From contig MNDT01000026.1 in assembly GCA_001915065.1 (NCBI GenBank), positions 1 through 46,879 on the forward strand: 46,879 bases of DNA, written 5' to 3'. The notes beneath the pieces were generated by a model. That model was not told the origin of the DNA and ran no database searches. It saw only the letters and a program-made list of their open reading frames with translations. Source of the DNA: an archaeon 13_2_20CM_2_53_6 (GTDB lineage Archaea; Thermoproteota; Bathyarchaeia; 40CM-2-53-6). A program made the translations under genes and the position numbers. Each line of letters begins with the position of its first letter. The first letter of the stretch is position 1. Shown piece by piece: positions 1 to 8,571 of this stretch.

Positions 1-117
1 AATGTTGAGGGAGGCCGGGCCGAGCGCTTCCTTGGACGAACCGGACCAATCCGAGCAACAGCACACGCTCCAACTATTGAAAGAAGACGGTACAAGAGTT
101 CGGAGGCTGGACCATAA

Positions 118-357
118 ATGGCCAAGTTCATAATGTCGATTGGAGACGAAGCGTTCAAACTCCTATCGTTCGAAGCAACGAATAGAGACGTCACAGTTCA
201 GCAATTGCTCAGAGCTGTCATAGTGCCAGAATGGATAAAACACAACATGGACGGCCAGACCCAACTGGCCGCAGGTGCGATTAGGCCGATCTACGGAGTT
301 GAACCTAGGCGTAGCGACCCAATCGCCGCATCGCCAGTAAACAGGCTTAGAACCTAG
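118..357 (+). CDS. hypothetical protein (79 aa)
   Basis: Intact ORF, ATG start, no dense competing ORF; no recognised family. Confidence 0.5.
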   Translation: MAKFIMSIGDEAFKLLSFEATNRDVTVQQLLRAVIVPEWIKHNMDGQTQLAAGAIRPIYGVEPRRSDPIAASPVNRLRT

Positions 358-462
358 AGACTGCCCTGTCTAGCCAGTGTCAACATTTTCGTGTCTTGAC
401 GCTGGTTACATGACTCTTTAATAGTGCCACGGGAGGCAGTCAGTCAGAGCTGACAATAGAAG

Positions 463-846
463 TTGGCAGACTTCTGCTCCAGATGCGGAAAGACGTTGAG
501 CCTTATCGATCCTCTACTTGAGCTTAAAGGCCTCCGGTTCTGTGAGGACTGCTATCCAGACGTCAAACGGGAACACGCGGCAACAAGCATGTCAGAGAAG
601 ATGGACAAGAGACAACGTGTAGCTTTCGCCGACGATGACACTGACGAGAATCTTCGGGGCTCGATAATCAAGGGGAAGCAGGCTCTCGCCTTGAAAGAGA
701 CGGAGTTCAAGTGGGATAATCCATCACTGTCCCTTATAGCGAGCGCATTGAGAATTCTTACGGAACAGAACAAGATAATCATGAAGCAGAACGAGCTTAT
801 CCTTAGAGAACTAGAGACAAGACCTACCACTGTTAGATCAAAGTAG
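463..846 (+). CDS. small zinc-ribbon protein
   Basis: TTG start; N-terminal CSRCGK...CEDCYP (two CxxC knuckles) then a helical C-terminus. Confidence 0.7.
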   Translation: MADFCSRCGKTLSLIDPLLELKGLRFCEDCYPDVKREHAATSMSEKMDKRQRVAFADDDTDENLRGSIIKGKQALALKETEFKWDNPSLSLIASALRILTEQNKIIMKQNELILRELETRPTTVRSK

Positions 847-894
847 ATAGTCTACCGAATCCTACGAAACTCTCTGGGCCCCCGCGTTGATGCT

Positions 895-1091
895 TGGTCC
901 CGGGGGCCGGAACTTCCCAGGACTGTTTTGTCCTGTTTTGAACCGGCGACATTTCGGGGTCTTTCGCGGAGCCTCTCCGGTTTCAACTGTTAGCCTAGAA
1001 GGCTGACTCGCATGCGCGCTAGGCGCACACCTACAGCGTCTCCGTCGCACGAAGGCGACTCGGAAGCTCTTCCAGGCTGAGCTACCCCGGG
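895..1091 (-). tRNA. tRNA-Tyr(GTA), CCA encoded, interrupted by four predicted introns
   Basis: Reverse strand: acceptor CCCGGGG/CCCCGGG, A73, CCA; TA; GCTC-AGCCTGGAA-GAGC D-arm; TCCG|G CTGTAG|A CCGGA anticodon arm; ATGTC variable loop; GCCGG TTCAAA|T CCGGC T-arm. C1:G72 and A73 fit archaeal Tyr. 77 nt mature + introns of 23, 49, 23 and 25 nt = 197 nt. Confidence 0.8.
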
Positions 1092-1119
1092 ACGACGCCC
1101 ACCGGGTCCTCATGATTAG

Positions 1120-1491
1120 TTAAGACTTGTCGGGAGAAGCCTGGTGATTCTCCCGTATCCACCGGGCCAAGTCTCGGAGAGCAATGTTGGATGAGACATC
1201 TATCACCGGAACCTCCATGTTGCCCACCCGGATCATATTGTTGTACTTGGCCATAGGCGCGTGCGAGACGTTTGAGGCGTAGATCTTACCCTTTACATAC
1301 TCATCCGGCAAAGCCTCCGGTTCGACGAAATCTGCGAGAAAGACGACCCCCTCTGCCCAGTACAGCGCCATTGGCTGACCCGAGACGTTCATGACGAACG
1401 CGATCATCGAAGCTAGGTTCTGCTGCGAAGTGAAGCTCGTTAGACCCGTTACGACTATTTCCTGGGGGGGCGAGTGAATGATCGAGACCAA
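1120..1491 (-). CDS. hypothetical protein (123 aa)
   Basis: Single long ORF with plausible composition; no recognised family. Confidence 0.6.
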   Translation of the reverse strand: MVSIIHSPPQEIVVTGLTSFTSQQNLASMIAFVMNVSGQPMALYWAEGVVFLADFVEPEALPDEYVKGKIYASNVSHAPMAKYNNMIRVGNMEVPVIDVSSNIALRDLARWIRENHQASPDKS

Positions 1492-1875
1492 AGTGGCGCT
1501 CCGTGAACCTTCCTCCTTCGCCAGTGTTAAGCCTTAACCCAACATCCTAGGCTTCAGTCAGAATTCTCCGCTAGACGAGGCTGAGCTCTCAAATCTATCA
1601 TCTGAAACTTTCTCGAGACAGACTGCTGCAAACCGGGGCGTTGGTGCGCTGAAACAGTTATTAGGCATCAACTAGAACATTTTCGGTAGTATGTGAACAA
1701 ACCCTCCTCATCATGTACCCAAACGCCTACTGTCGAGGTTGGATCTATCACAGAAGGATATATCAGAACACAATAGTGTTCAGTTGTATCCGATTTTGCA
1801 GTTTTCGGGAATCGCCGACTGTCCGAGTACATTTAAACACATGTGAACTCAACACGAACACAACTGCTTAGTTAC

Positions 1876-1885
1876 GCATATAAGC
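1876..1885 (+). promoter_or_regulatory. TATA-box-like archaeal promoter (GCATATAAGC)
   Basis: A/T-rich TATA-like element about 27 nt before the ATG at 1911, the spacing expected of a leaderless archaeal mRNA. Confidence 0.4.
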
Positions 1886-1910
1886 TACGCCAAACTATTC
1901 TGAAGCAATC

Positions 1911-2537
1911 ATGTTGAGAAGCTATCAGTTCAAGAACAAGACAAAAAGCGTCACAAGGACGGTAAGGATTGATGAGGACATCGACTACCAGTTGGAAAAG
2001 CTGGCACACGAACAACGCGTAAGTGTCAACTACTTCGCAAACCAAGCCCTTAGAAAATTCGTCGAATGGGACGTCTTTGCCGACAGACTGGGCTTCGTCA
2101 CGCTGCCCTCAGACATTTTCGAGAAACTAGTAGGATTCGTCACTGACGAGCAAGCCAAAGAGCTCGGCGGCTGGTTCGGAAAGAACCTAGCCAAGGACCT
2201 GATAGCTTTCCTCTTCAAACGAGTCGACCTCGAAACATCGGTCCGAGCACTCGAGCTACTCGGTCCCAGATACGGAAAGGCTTTCAGATTCGAATACACG
2301 AACGATGGACATCTGACAACTGTAATACTGAACCATGGATTCGGCCGAAAAGCCTCTCTCTTCTACGGCGAAGCGGTCAAAGCCCTGCTGAAAGACCTCG
2401 TCAACACGACAGTAGACATCGGACTGAGCGAGCACCAGGTCTTCGCGCAAATAGTGGGGCCGAACGAGTTTCGGATCACAATGGCCCCAGCCAACGCCCC
2501 TTCCATCGCTCCAGTGCATCCACTGCAGAAACCCTAG
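1911..2537 (+). CDS. ribbon-helix-helix N-terminal domain protein
   Basis: N-terminal VTRTVRIDEDIDYQLEKLAHEQRVSVNYFANQALRKFVEWD is an RHH-like strand-helix-helix; C-terminal domain not recognised. Confidence 0.65.
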   Translation: MLRSYQFKNKTKSVTRTVRIDEDIDYQLEKLAHEQRVSVNYFANQALRKFVEWDVFADRLGFVTLPSDIFEKLVGFVTDEQAKELGGWFGKNLAKDLIAFLFKRVDLETSVRALELLGPRYGKAFRFEYTNDGHLTTVILNHGFGRKASLFYGEAVKALLKDLVNTTVDIGLSEHQVFAQIVGPNEFRITMAPANAPSIAPVHPLQKP

Positions 2538-2649
2538 ATTTTCATAACGATCCGCAGAGACACTCGGTGTCTCTCCGGACCCCAAAATCATTTTCAACTA
2601 AATTTTTCAGTAAGATTTCTGATTGCCAACCAGGGATCGGGAAACACGA

Positions 2650-2859
2650 TCACCAACAACTCTTCTCGTTGGAATCATTGTCCGACCTTCTCCGATGGTA
2701 GTCTTCCACAGTGGATGGTGGTTCCCACTCTCCGCTCTGAGCTTTGACCATACCGGATGAAAGCACGCGCATATCGAGTTCATACCCGGTCTCCACCGAT
2801 TCTCCCCTGTCATTTCTTTCGTAGGCTATGATAAAGAACCGATGGCAGTCCTGGCACAT
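2650..2859 (-). CDS. possible small Cys/His protein
   Basis: ORF begins MCQDCHRFF; reading frame is open upstream without a clear start. Overlaps an alternative ORF. Confidence 0.3.
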   Translation of the reverse strand: MCQDCHRFFIIAYERNDRGESVETGYELDMRVLSSGMVKAQSGEWEPPSTVEDYHRRRSDNDSNEKSCW

Positions 2860-2979
2860 CTGGATGTTCGTCTTGCTCAGAACATGGGAATGTTTCTCAT
2901 CGACAGTCGTAGTCGACTGAGACGACCTCCTATGGATCCTTTAGCCGAATCCACTGAACCGAGTCTGTCTTCTCGGATC

Positions 2980-4032
2980 TTAGGCTCCTCTCACGCTTGG
3001 TTGTTCCGGATGTAGCCCGATTACTTGTTCGCGAATCGATGAGTCTTCAAGGCGTGGCATCTCGACTCTTATTGTACGATCTTCTTCGAGCGATCTCTTT
3101 GACGCTTCCAAGAGTCTTACAACGCTTGCTCCCAGCGTGCCACTGGCAATGTTTTGGTAGGGTTCGGGCGACGGGTTGTGCTCGATGCAACTCGCAAAGT
3201 GCAGTACTTCCTCTCTCAGTGTATTGTTTGGTAGAACAAGCACTGGTTCAGCTCCACCTTTTCGTTGTAGGATGAGCCTCTGGTCGATGCAGTCAAGCCG
3301 GGCTGCTCCATCGCTCCCGACTACGCTAACATCCCGATGCTTTTCCATGTCCAGCCAGCTCAATTCTATGCCCGCGTCGAGCCCGCTTGGATGTTCGGAG
3401 TAGATGTTGGCCATCTCGTATCCCGCGTTTGTCCTGAAGCCTCTGCCTCTGCAGGAGACTTTCCTGGGCCATGTGTCAAGCAGGTTGTTGCAGATGTCAA
3501 ACGGGTGGGGACCCAGATCCGAGATCACTTCCCTGTTAGTCTGGGAGGCGAGGAGCCCTGTCCATTTGAGATGGAGATAGTAAAGGTCTCCCAGAACTCC
3601 GCTTGTCATGAGCCGTCGCAGTGCTCGGACGCCGTTGTTGAATCTGTGAACGTGGCCCGTGCATAGAACTCTGCCGTGTTCTTTTGCCAGTCTTACCAGC
3701 TCGAAGGCGTCGGCAGAGTTTGCAGCGAGAGGTTTCTCGACCAGTACGTGTTTCCCTCTCCTGATGAATTCGGATGCAATCTGGAAGTGTGTATTGTTCG
3801 GAGAGCATATGTGTACAGCCGAGACTTTGGGATCAGATAGTAGGTCGTGATAGTCCGAACGGTAATCGAGCTGTCCAAACTCCCTCCTACAATACTCAAT
3901 CGCGTCGGGTGAGCTGTCCACTACTGATCGCAGGCCCAGATTGAAGCCGTCTCTGGAAAGCCCCAAGATCTCAGAGATGACCTTGCGTCCCCAATAGCCC
4001 GCGCCGATCACAGCGATGTTTATCCGTTCCAT
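2980..4032 (-). CDS. Gfo/Idh/MocA family oxidoreductase
   Basis: INIAVIGAGYWGRKV Rossmann motif, CSPNNTHFQIASEFIRRGKHVLVEKPLA; start set to the internal ATG at 4032. Confidence 0.9.
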   Translation of the reverse strand: MERINIAVIGAGYWGRKVISEILGLSRDGFNLGLRSVVDSSPDAIEYCRREFGQLDYRSDYHDLLSDPKVSAVHICSPNNTHFQIASEFIRRGKHVLVEKPLAANSADAFELVRLAKEHGRVLCTGHVHRFNNGVRALRRLMTSGVLGDLYYLHLKWTGLLASQTNREVISDLGPHPFDICNNLLDTWPRKVSCRGRGFRTNAGYEMANIYSEHPSGLDAGIELSWLDMEKHRDVSVVGSDGAARLDCIDQRLILQRKGGAEPVLVLPNNTLREEVLHFASCIEHNPSPEPYQNIASGTLGASVVRLLEASKRSLEEDRTIRVEMPRLEDSSIREQVIGLHPEQPSVRGA

Positions 4033-4153
4033 TGCTCTGTCTGATAATCGGCCTCTTTCCATATAATCGGGACGTTTACAACCGGTCAACGGAGTTTGTC
4101 ATGAGCCAAATCCTGTCAACCAGAATACAACTGGTTACAGGTGCAACCAAAGT

Positions 4154-4306
4154 CTAACCCGGCATCGTGTCCGCTGGGTCGGTCTCAGAGGAGCAATCAC
4201 AACACTCCGATAGACAGAGGCTGCAATAGCTACAAAAGAGAACTGACGGTTCTGAGCATGAAGGGCATATCCTTCCTTGACCATCTGTCTGTTCCATCAT
4301 GGTCAT
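4154..4306 (-). CDS. Cys-rich microprotein (50 aa), putative metal-binding
   Basis: Manually translated: MTMMEQTDGQGRICPSCSEPSVLFCSYCSLCLSECCDCSSETDPADTMPG*; nine Cys; shorter than the ORF-track cutoff. Confidence 0.55.
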   Translation of the reverse strand: MTMMEQTDGQGRICPSCSEPSVLFCSYCSLCLSECCDCSSETDPADTMPG

Positions 4307-4469
4307 GAACTCAGCTTCCTGTGCTCACGATATTACTCTCGTGTCCACAACTGCCGCGGTTTGCTTGGGCCCTAGTTAGTCTGAACACTAGTGACGAATA
4401 GAGTGTGCTGACTGAGCATTTGTGGACATGCCGCCCAAATACAGGTCCGGCTCTATTTAGGATGAAAAT

Positions 4470-5525
4470 GTGATGAGAACACAGAATCGGCGCTTCATAA
4501 TACGAGTTCTATCACTGTCTGTTGTACTCTTGATACTTGGCTTGAGCACCGTCGCCACGGGACAAACACTCAAGGGCTCCAGCTCTTACAGCAACAGCCT
4601 CTTCTCCCCAGGAATCACCGAGAACCCATACATCTCGGGCTCGCAGGGTGCCAAGAGGTGGCTGACACCAGGGGCTACACCGTCTGGCTGGCATAGTCCT
4701 GGACCCTCGTGTACTATCACCAATTCGAAGGGGCAGGTTGTCGCTGCCTTCGTCGAGATCAACGGGGTCGGACGGGCATTCTGGAACTATCAGGACTGCA
4801 GCGCAAGCTATGATACTGTGAATGGGGGCACGCCTATGCCATCGGGCCATTGGTGTGACAGCTACGGCAACCTATTTGATCCAGCGCTCGTACCCAACTA
4901 TTCCACGTCGTGCACGTCAGCTTCAGATCCCACGTGCTGGGGCAGGATCCATGTGGAAATTGACCGTGACTGGCTTGCCGCCGGATACTGTGGAACAGGA
5001 ACAGCATGCGACAACAATACTCTGGTCCAGCAGACCACGTCAGCATCCGCAACGACTCTGATTGATGTTCAGGGCTTTGTCTTCTGGGACAGAGACCATG
5101 TTAACGAGACTTGGCACAGCTTCTCGGGATGGGAGCTACACGCACTAACGGCCTGGCGTATCCATCAGTTGCAGCCTCCCCCACCCCCTCCAGACTTCAC
5201 TATCAGCGCAAATTCATCCAGTATGAGCCTTAGCGCAGGAACCTCTGGTTCATCCACGATCTCGCTGACGAGCCTCAACGGATTTACCGGCGCTGCGACG
5301 CTCACGGCTACCGTGACAGGGCCGATCACACTCGACAATCCCACCACGTCGCTCAACCCCTCAAGCATCACCCTTGCGGCTGGCGGGACCGGCTCCTCAA
5401 CCCTGACCGTTTCAACCAGCCTTCTGACAACGCCTGGCACTTACACAATAACTGTCACAGCTTCCAGCGGGACACTGTCCCACAGTACAACCGTGACCGT
5501 AACCGTTGGACTGCCTCTGCTATAG
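4470..5525 (+). CDS. secreted protein with WELH-type domain, Pro linker and C-terminal Ig-like domain
   Basis: Signal peptide; IDVQGFVFWDRDHVNETWHSFSGWELHALTAWR; QPPPPPPDF linker; Ser/Thr-rich FTISANSSSMSLSAGTSGSSTISLTSLNGFTGAATL domain. Confidence 0.75.
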   Translation: MMRTQNRRFIIRVLSLSVVLLILGLSTVATGQTLKGSSSYSNSLFSPGITENPYISGSQGAKRWLTPGATPSGWHSPGPSCTITNSKGQVVAAFVEINGVGRAFWNYQDCSASYDTVNGGTPMPSGHWCDSYGNLFDPALVPNYSTSCTSASDPTCWGRIHVEIDRDWLAAGYCGTGTACDNNTLVQQTTSASATTLIDVQGFVFWDRDHVNETWHSFSGWELHALTAWRIHQLQPPPPPPDFTISANSSSMSLSAGTSGSSTISLTSLNGFTGAATLTATVTGPITLDNPTTSLNPSSITLAAGGTGSSTLTVSTSLLTTPGTYTITVTASSGTLSHSTTVTVTVGLPLL

Positions 5526-5539
5526 CGGGGGTCAGCCAT

Positions 5540-5562
5540 CAAACACCCCCTTTTTTTCTCAT
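5540..5562 (+). terminator. poly-T termination tract
   Basis: acaccccctttttttctc just after the stop at 5525. Confidence 0.4.
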
Positions 5563-5994
5563 CCTAACATGTTCTCAGGCCCTAACTCGAGTGAACTTGG
5601 AACGCTCTATGGAGGCAACACGACCAATCCTGTGTCTCCCACCGGCACGGCTATGTGGCTAACATGATTGATATCAGATACCCTAAGCTAGTTTGCGCTA
5701 TCACGAAGCTGTTGACGAGCCAGCTTGGGTAGAGCGCCATTACAGTCCAGACATGGAGAGGTTCCGAGGCGATATCGTGGATTCTATGCTGCTCAATGAT
5801 GATCCCGAGGAGAACCCAGGCGTTGGCCCACAATTGGTTACTAGTGCATCGACTATGAGTAGACGGCTAGAGTCGGATTACAGGTTATCTCAAAGGATTG
5901 CATGTAATCAAGCAGACTTATTGGCAGGGGCCGACCTAGTATCCTTGTATCTATTGAGTCTGGAACCAGGTTGGCATAGATTCCTGGAGAAACA

Positions 5995-7521
5995 ATGAAG
6001 AAGCGCTATCCTCTTATCATCATCGGCCTATCATTGATCGCGATTCTTGGACCGGTCGTCTATCTGCGTATGTTTCTTCTTTCTGACCCCCCTCCTGTCC
6101 ACCATACTCTCTCTGCTCTCCATGTGGAGGGGGCGCGGATCGTCGACGCGAACGGTCGCGATGTGACCCTCGTGGGACTTAACTATGGAGACCATCCTCG
6201 CAACCTGCCCGCCATGACTGGGGACCCTGTGGCAAACGCATGGAGAATCAAGAACACGGGTTTCAACGCTGTCAGACTTGTCAAGGAGTGGGGGGCACTA
6301 GAGAACAGCTCAAGTCCCAGCGATATTTCGTACAATGAAAACAACTTCACACTCCTATCGAACCAAATCAACGGCCTGACTAGCCAAGGTCTCTACGTGA
6401 TCATCAAGCTCCACGCTGACGCCGACAACTCCTACGACAACCAGAGCTTGTTGCGCTTTTTGGGTCCTTCCCAATACTGCAACACATATGGAGACTATCT
6501 CAGCAAGATGGGTGACACTTTCTTCATGACAAATTCATCTTTGGCAACGTCCGGCTTCTATCATCTCACACAGTTATGGCTCAAGATCTCACGCATTACA
6601 TCGGATAATCCCATGGTGGTCGGCTACGACCTTCTAAACGAGCCGGTCAATTGTTCGACTACATCTCCTTCTACAATAAGGGCCGCATGGCACGCCAGAA
6701 TAGGAGAGCTACTCAAAGCCCTCAGAGACACAGACGATAACAGGATCGCGTTTATCCAGGAAGCACCCTTCTTCTCCTACTACGGAGGCGGAGCGGGCGG
6801 AGCTGTCTTCAGTCCCTATTCAGACCCGCTTTCGAATGCTGTCAGCTCTATTCACTGGTACAGAGATGAATACCCCGTTCCTTCTAAATCATGGCAAGCT
6901 TGTTCAGGTGACCTGCAAACTCTCAGGAACTATTACGGAAATGTGACCGGACCTTCAGGATCGATGTGCTCCAATGCTCCAATTTACGCATACCAGGCCC
7001 AAGAAAACTTCACGAGTCAAGCCTTCGACATCGGCGAATTCGGAGCAAACTGGGGGAACATCCCCGGCGACGTAAACGAACAATGGATCATCAATTCCAC
7101 ACTGCTCTTTAGAGCGCAGCACCTCACAGGCTGGTTCTACTGGTCTTCCAACACGACTGGAACATGGATACCTGACATCACCGGCAATTTCACTCTGGCG
7201 CTTTCTCCTGATACTGTCACACTTACCGGACCCGCCAACATGGTCAATACCACACTCACGGTGACGACAACCCACCCCTTCACAAATACGGCGACGATCA
7301 GCTTCACAACCAACGACCCTTTCACTAACTCAACACTAGGACCAGTTATCCAGTTCATCGCAGCGAACGCCAAGCCTGCCCCAGCCGGAGGGAGCATCAG
7401 TGTAGTTGTGTCCGTATCACTCGGACAGCCTATCACGAGCAAAACCTACAGGTTTGCCATATATGCGTCCACGGAGTCAGGATTAACAAACACAACAATC
7501 CTCACCGTCGTAATCAACTAG
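5995..7521 (+). CDS. membrane-anchored glycoside hydrolase family 5 (cellulase-like)
   Basis: N-terminal TM; DANGRDVTLVGLNYG, GFNAVRLVKEW, YDLLNEP (acid/base Glu), DIGEFG (nucleophile Glu); C-terminal Ig-like Thr-rich domain. Confidence 0.85.
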   Translation: MKKRYPLIIIGLSLIAILGPVVYLRMFLLSDPPPVHHTLSALHVEGARIVDANGRDVTLVGLNYGDHPRNLPAMTGDPVANAWRIKNTGFNAVRLVKEWGALENSSSPSDISYNENNFTLLSNQINGLTSQGLYVIIKLHADADNSYDNQSLLRFLGPSQYCNTYGDYLSKMGDTFFMTNSSLATSGFYHLTQLWLKISRITSDNPMVVGYDLLNEPVNCSTTSPSTIRAAWHARIGELLKALRDTDDNRIAFIQEAPFFSYYGGGAGGAVFSPYSDPLSNAVSSIHWYRDEYPVPSKSWQACSGDLQTLRNYYGNVTGPSGSMCSNAPIYAYQAQENFTSQAFDIGEFGANWGNIPGDVNEQWIINSTLLFRAQHLTGWFYWSSNTTGTWIPDITGNFTLALSPDTVTLTGPANMVNTTLTVTTTHPFTNTATISFTTNDPFTNSTLGPVIQFIAANAKPAPAGGSISVVVSVSLGQPITSKTYRFAIYASTESGLTNTTILTVVIN

Positions 7522-7577
7522 CCCAGCCCATCGATCCCAGGAACTTGCCCCCCGTTTACATAACAACTTAATGACCA

Positions 7578-7704
7578 TGGCGCCCAGGGCGGGATTCGAA
7601 CCCGCAGTGCGCTCGATGCATTTCATCGAGTGTCGCACGGGTGACAGCCGTGCATACTCTCGGCCGGCTCCCGCTAGCCGCGGACCGGGCTATACTACCT
7701 CAGC
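7578..7704 (-). tRNA. tRNA-Asp(GTC), CCA encoded, two predicted introns
   Basis: Reverse strand: GCTGAGG/CCTGGGC acceptor (one G-G mismatch), G73, CCA; D-stem GTAT/GTAT with a 34-nt loop (intron ~24-25 nt); CACGG CTGTCAC CCGTG; 30-nt variable region with CTCGATG/CATCGAG hairpin (intron ~25 nt); GCGGG TTCGAAT CCCGC. Confidence 0.85.
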
Positions 7705-7898
7705 GCGTCCGATTCAACGGACGGGGCGCGAGCCCGGAATTTTCTGTCCTGGGCAACCACGCTACGCGAAAGCTACGAAGCTTAAACCTTCCTCATCATA
7801 TTCAGGAAAAATCCTGTCGTTAACCACTGATAGTCAAGGACGGTCTCGACAAAGGCTAAATCCGGATCAACTATGGACAGTTTAAGGAAAGCCTTCCG

Positions 7899-8294
7899 AT
7901 GGTAGCGTTCGCCGCCCCTTCTCTCGGCACCGGATTAATCAGTATTCTGATAGGCTTCCTCATAGTCTTCATCATCTATCTCCTAGTCATCGGATTCGTT
8001 CTATGGTTGGCAGGGGAGATAGTAGTTGGAAGGCGGGTCACTTTTGGCGAGGCCCTTGGGGTCGCGGGCGTCGGGACATTTCTTGTCGGAGCAATAGTCG
8101 TGTTTCTCCCGTGGCCATTCGGTCTCCTCGTGGGCCTGTTGGTCTTTCTCCTCCTGGTGAAACACTACTTTAGAACGGGATGGCTCGGAGCGATAGGTGT
8201 TGGAATAATGGCAATCGTCGTAGGAATCGTCATCGCCTTTGTACTTGTTGCCGTCGGCCTTGCAGCCATATTCGTGCTGCCGCGGTTCTTCTAG
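7899..8294 (+). CDS. integral membrane protein (131 aa)
   Basis: Hydrophobic throughout, several TM segments. Confidence 0.7.
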   Translation: MVAFAAPSLGTGLISILIGFLIVFIIYLLVIGFVLWLAGEIVVGRRVTFGEALGVAGVGTFLVGAIVVFLPWPFGLLVGLLVFLLLVKHYFRTGWLGAIGVGIMAIVVGIVIAFVLVAVGLAAIFVLPRFF

Positions 8295-8340
8295 CCCACA
8301 GGTCTCGCGGGCCGAGAGTAGCCAGCTTGGCACTGCATAG

Positions 8341-8386
8341 TTAGGATTTGAAAGAAGAAATTGAAGGAGTCGAACCCGACTCCTTC
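8341..8386 (-). terminator. inverted repeat with T-rich tail
   Basis: GAAGGAGTC GGGTTC GACTCCTTC (9-bp stem) followed on the minus strand by AATTTCTTCTTTC; lies downstream of the 8427-8489 micro-ORF. Confidence 0.45.
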
Positions 8387-8426
8387 GGGAGAGTTGGGAA
8401 GTGTCAATGCCCCAGCAGGTATAGGG

Positions 8427-8489
8427 CTAGGCTTCCTCTTCTTGCTTAGAGTCTTCCTGCTCTGAAGAACAGCCACATGTGTCGCACAT
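8427..8489 (-). CDS. 20-aa Cys-rich micropeptide
   Basis: Manual translation MCDTCGCSSEQEDSKQEEEA*; upstream AT-rich CTTTAAATAA TATA-like element (minus strand, about 8521-8531) and a downstream hairpin. Confidence 0.5.
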   Translation of the reverse strand: MCDTCGCSSEQEDSKQEEEA

Positions 8490-8571
8490 TGTTCTTCTAA
8501 ACATAGATTGCACTCTCTCGTTTATTTAAAGATAGAGAATTGTACAGTAAACTTCTCGTCAGGTTCGAGTG

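Noticed and set aside
1-132. Open frame running in from the left edge (LREAGPSASLDEPDQSEQQHTLQLLKEDGTRVRRLDHK...)
   Set aside because: Could be the end of an upstream CDS but too short to judge without flanking sequence.
965-983. tRNA-Arg(TCT) reading of the 895-1091 gene via AGCCTTCTAGGCT
   Set aside because: That hairpin lies inside predicted intron 2; C1:G72, A73 and the ATGTC variable loop fit Tyr and the exon lengths close only for Tyr.
862-1113. 83-aa minus-strand ORF
   Set aside because: Lies over the intron-containing tRNA-Tyr; Arg/Ser-rich translation is a by-product of the structured RNA gene.
5693-5998. 101-aa ORF upstream of GH5
   Set aside because: Composition unconvincing and a competing antisense ORF exists; left uncalled.
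7571-7885. 104-aa and 60-aa plus-strand ORFs over tRNA-Asp
   Set aside because: Antisense to a well-supported tRNA; typical spurious translation of tRNA DNA (GFEPAVR).
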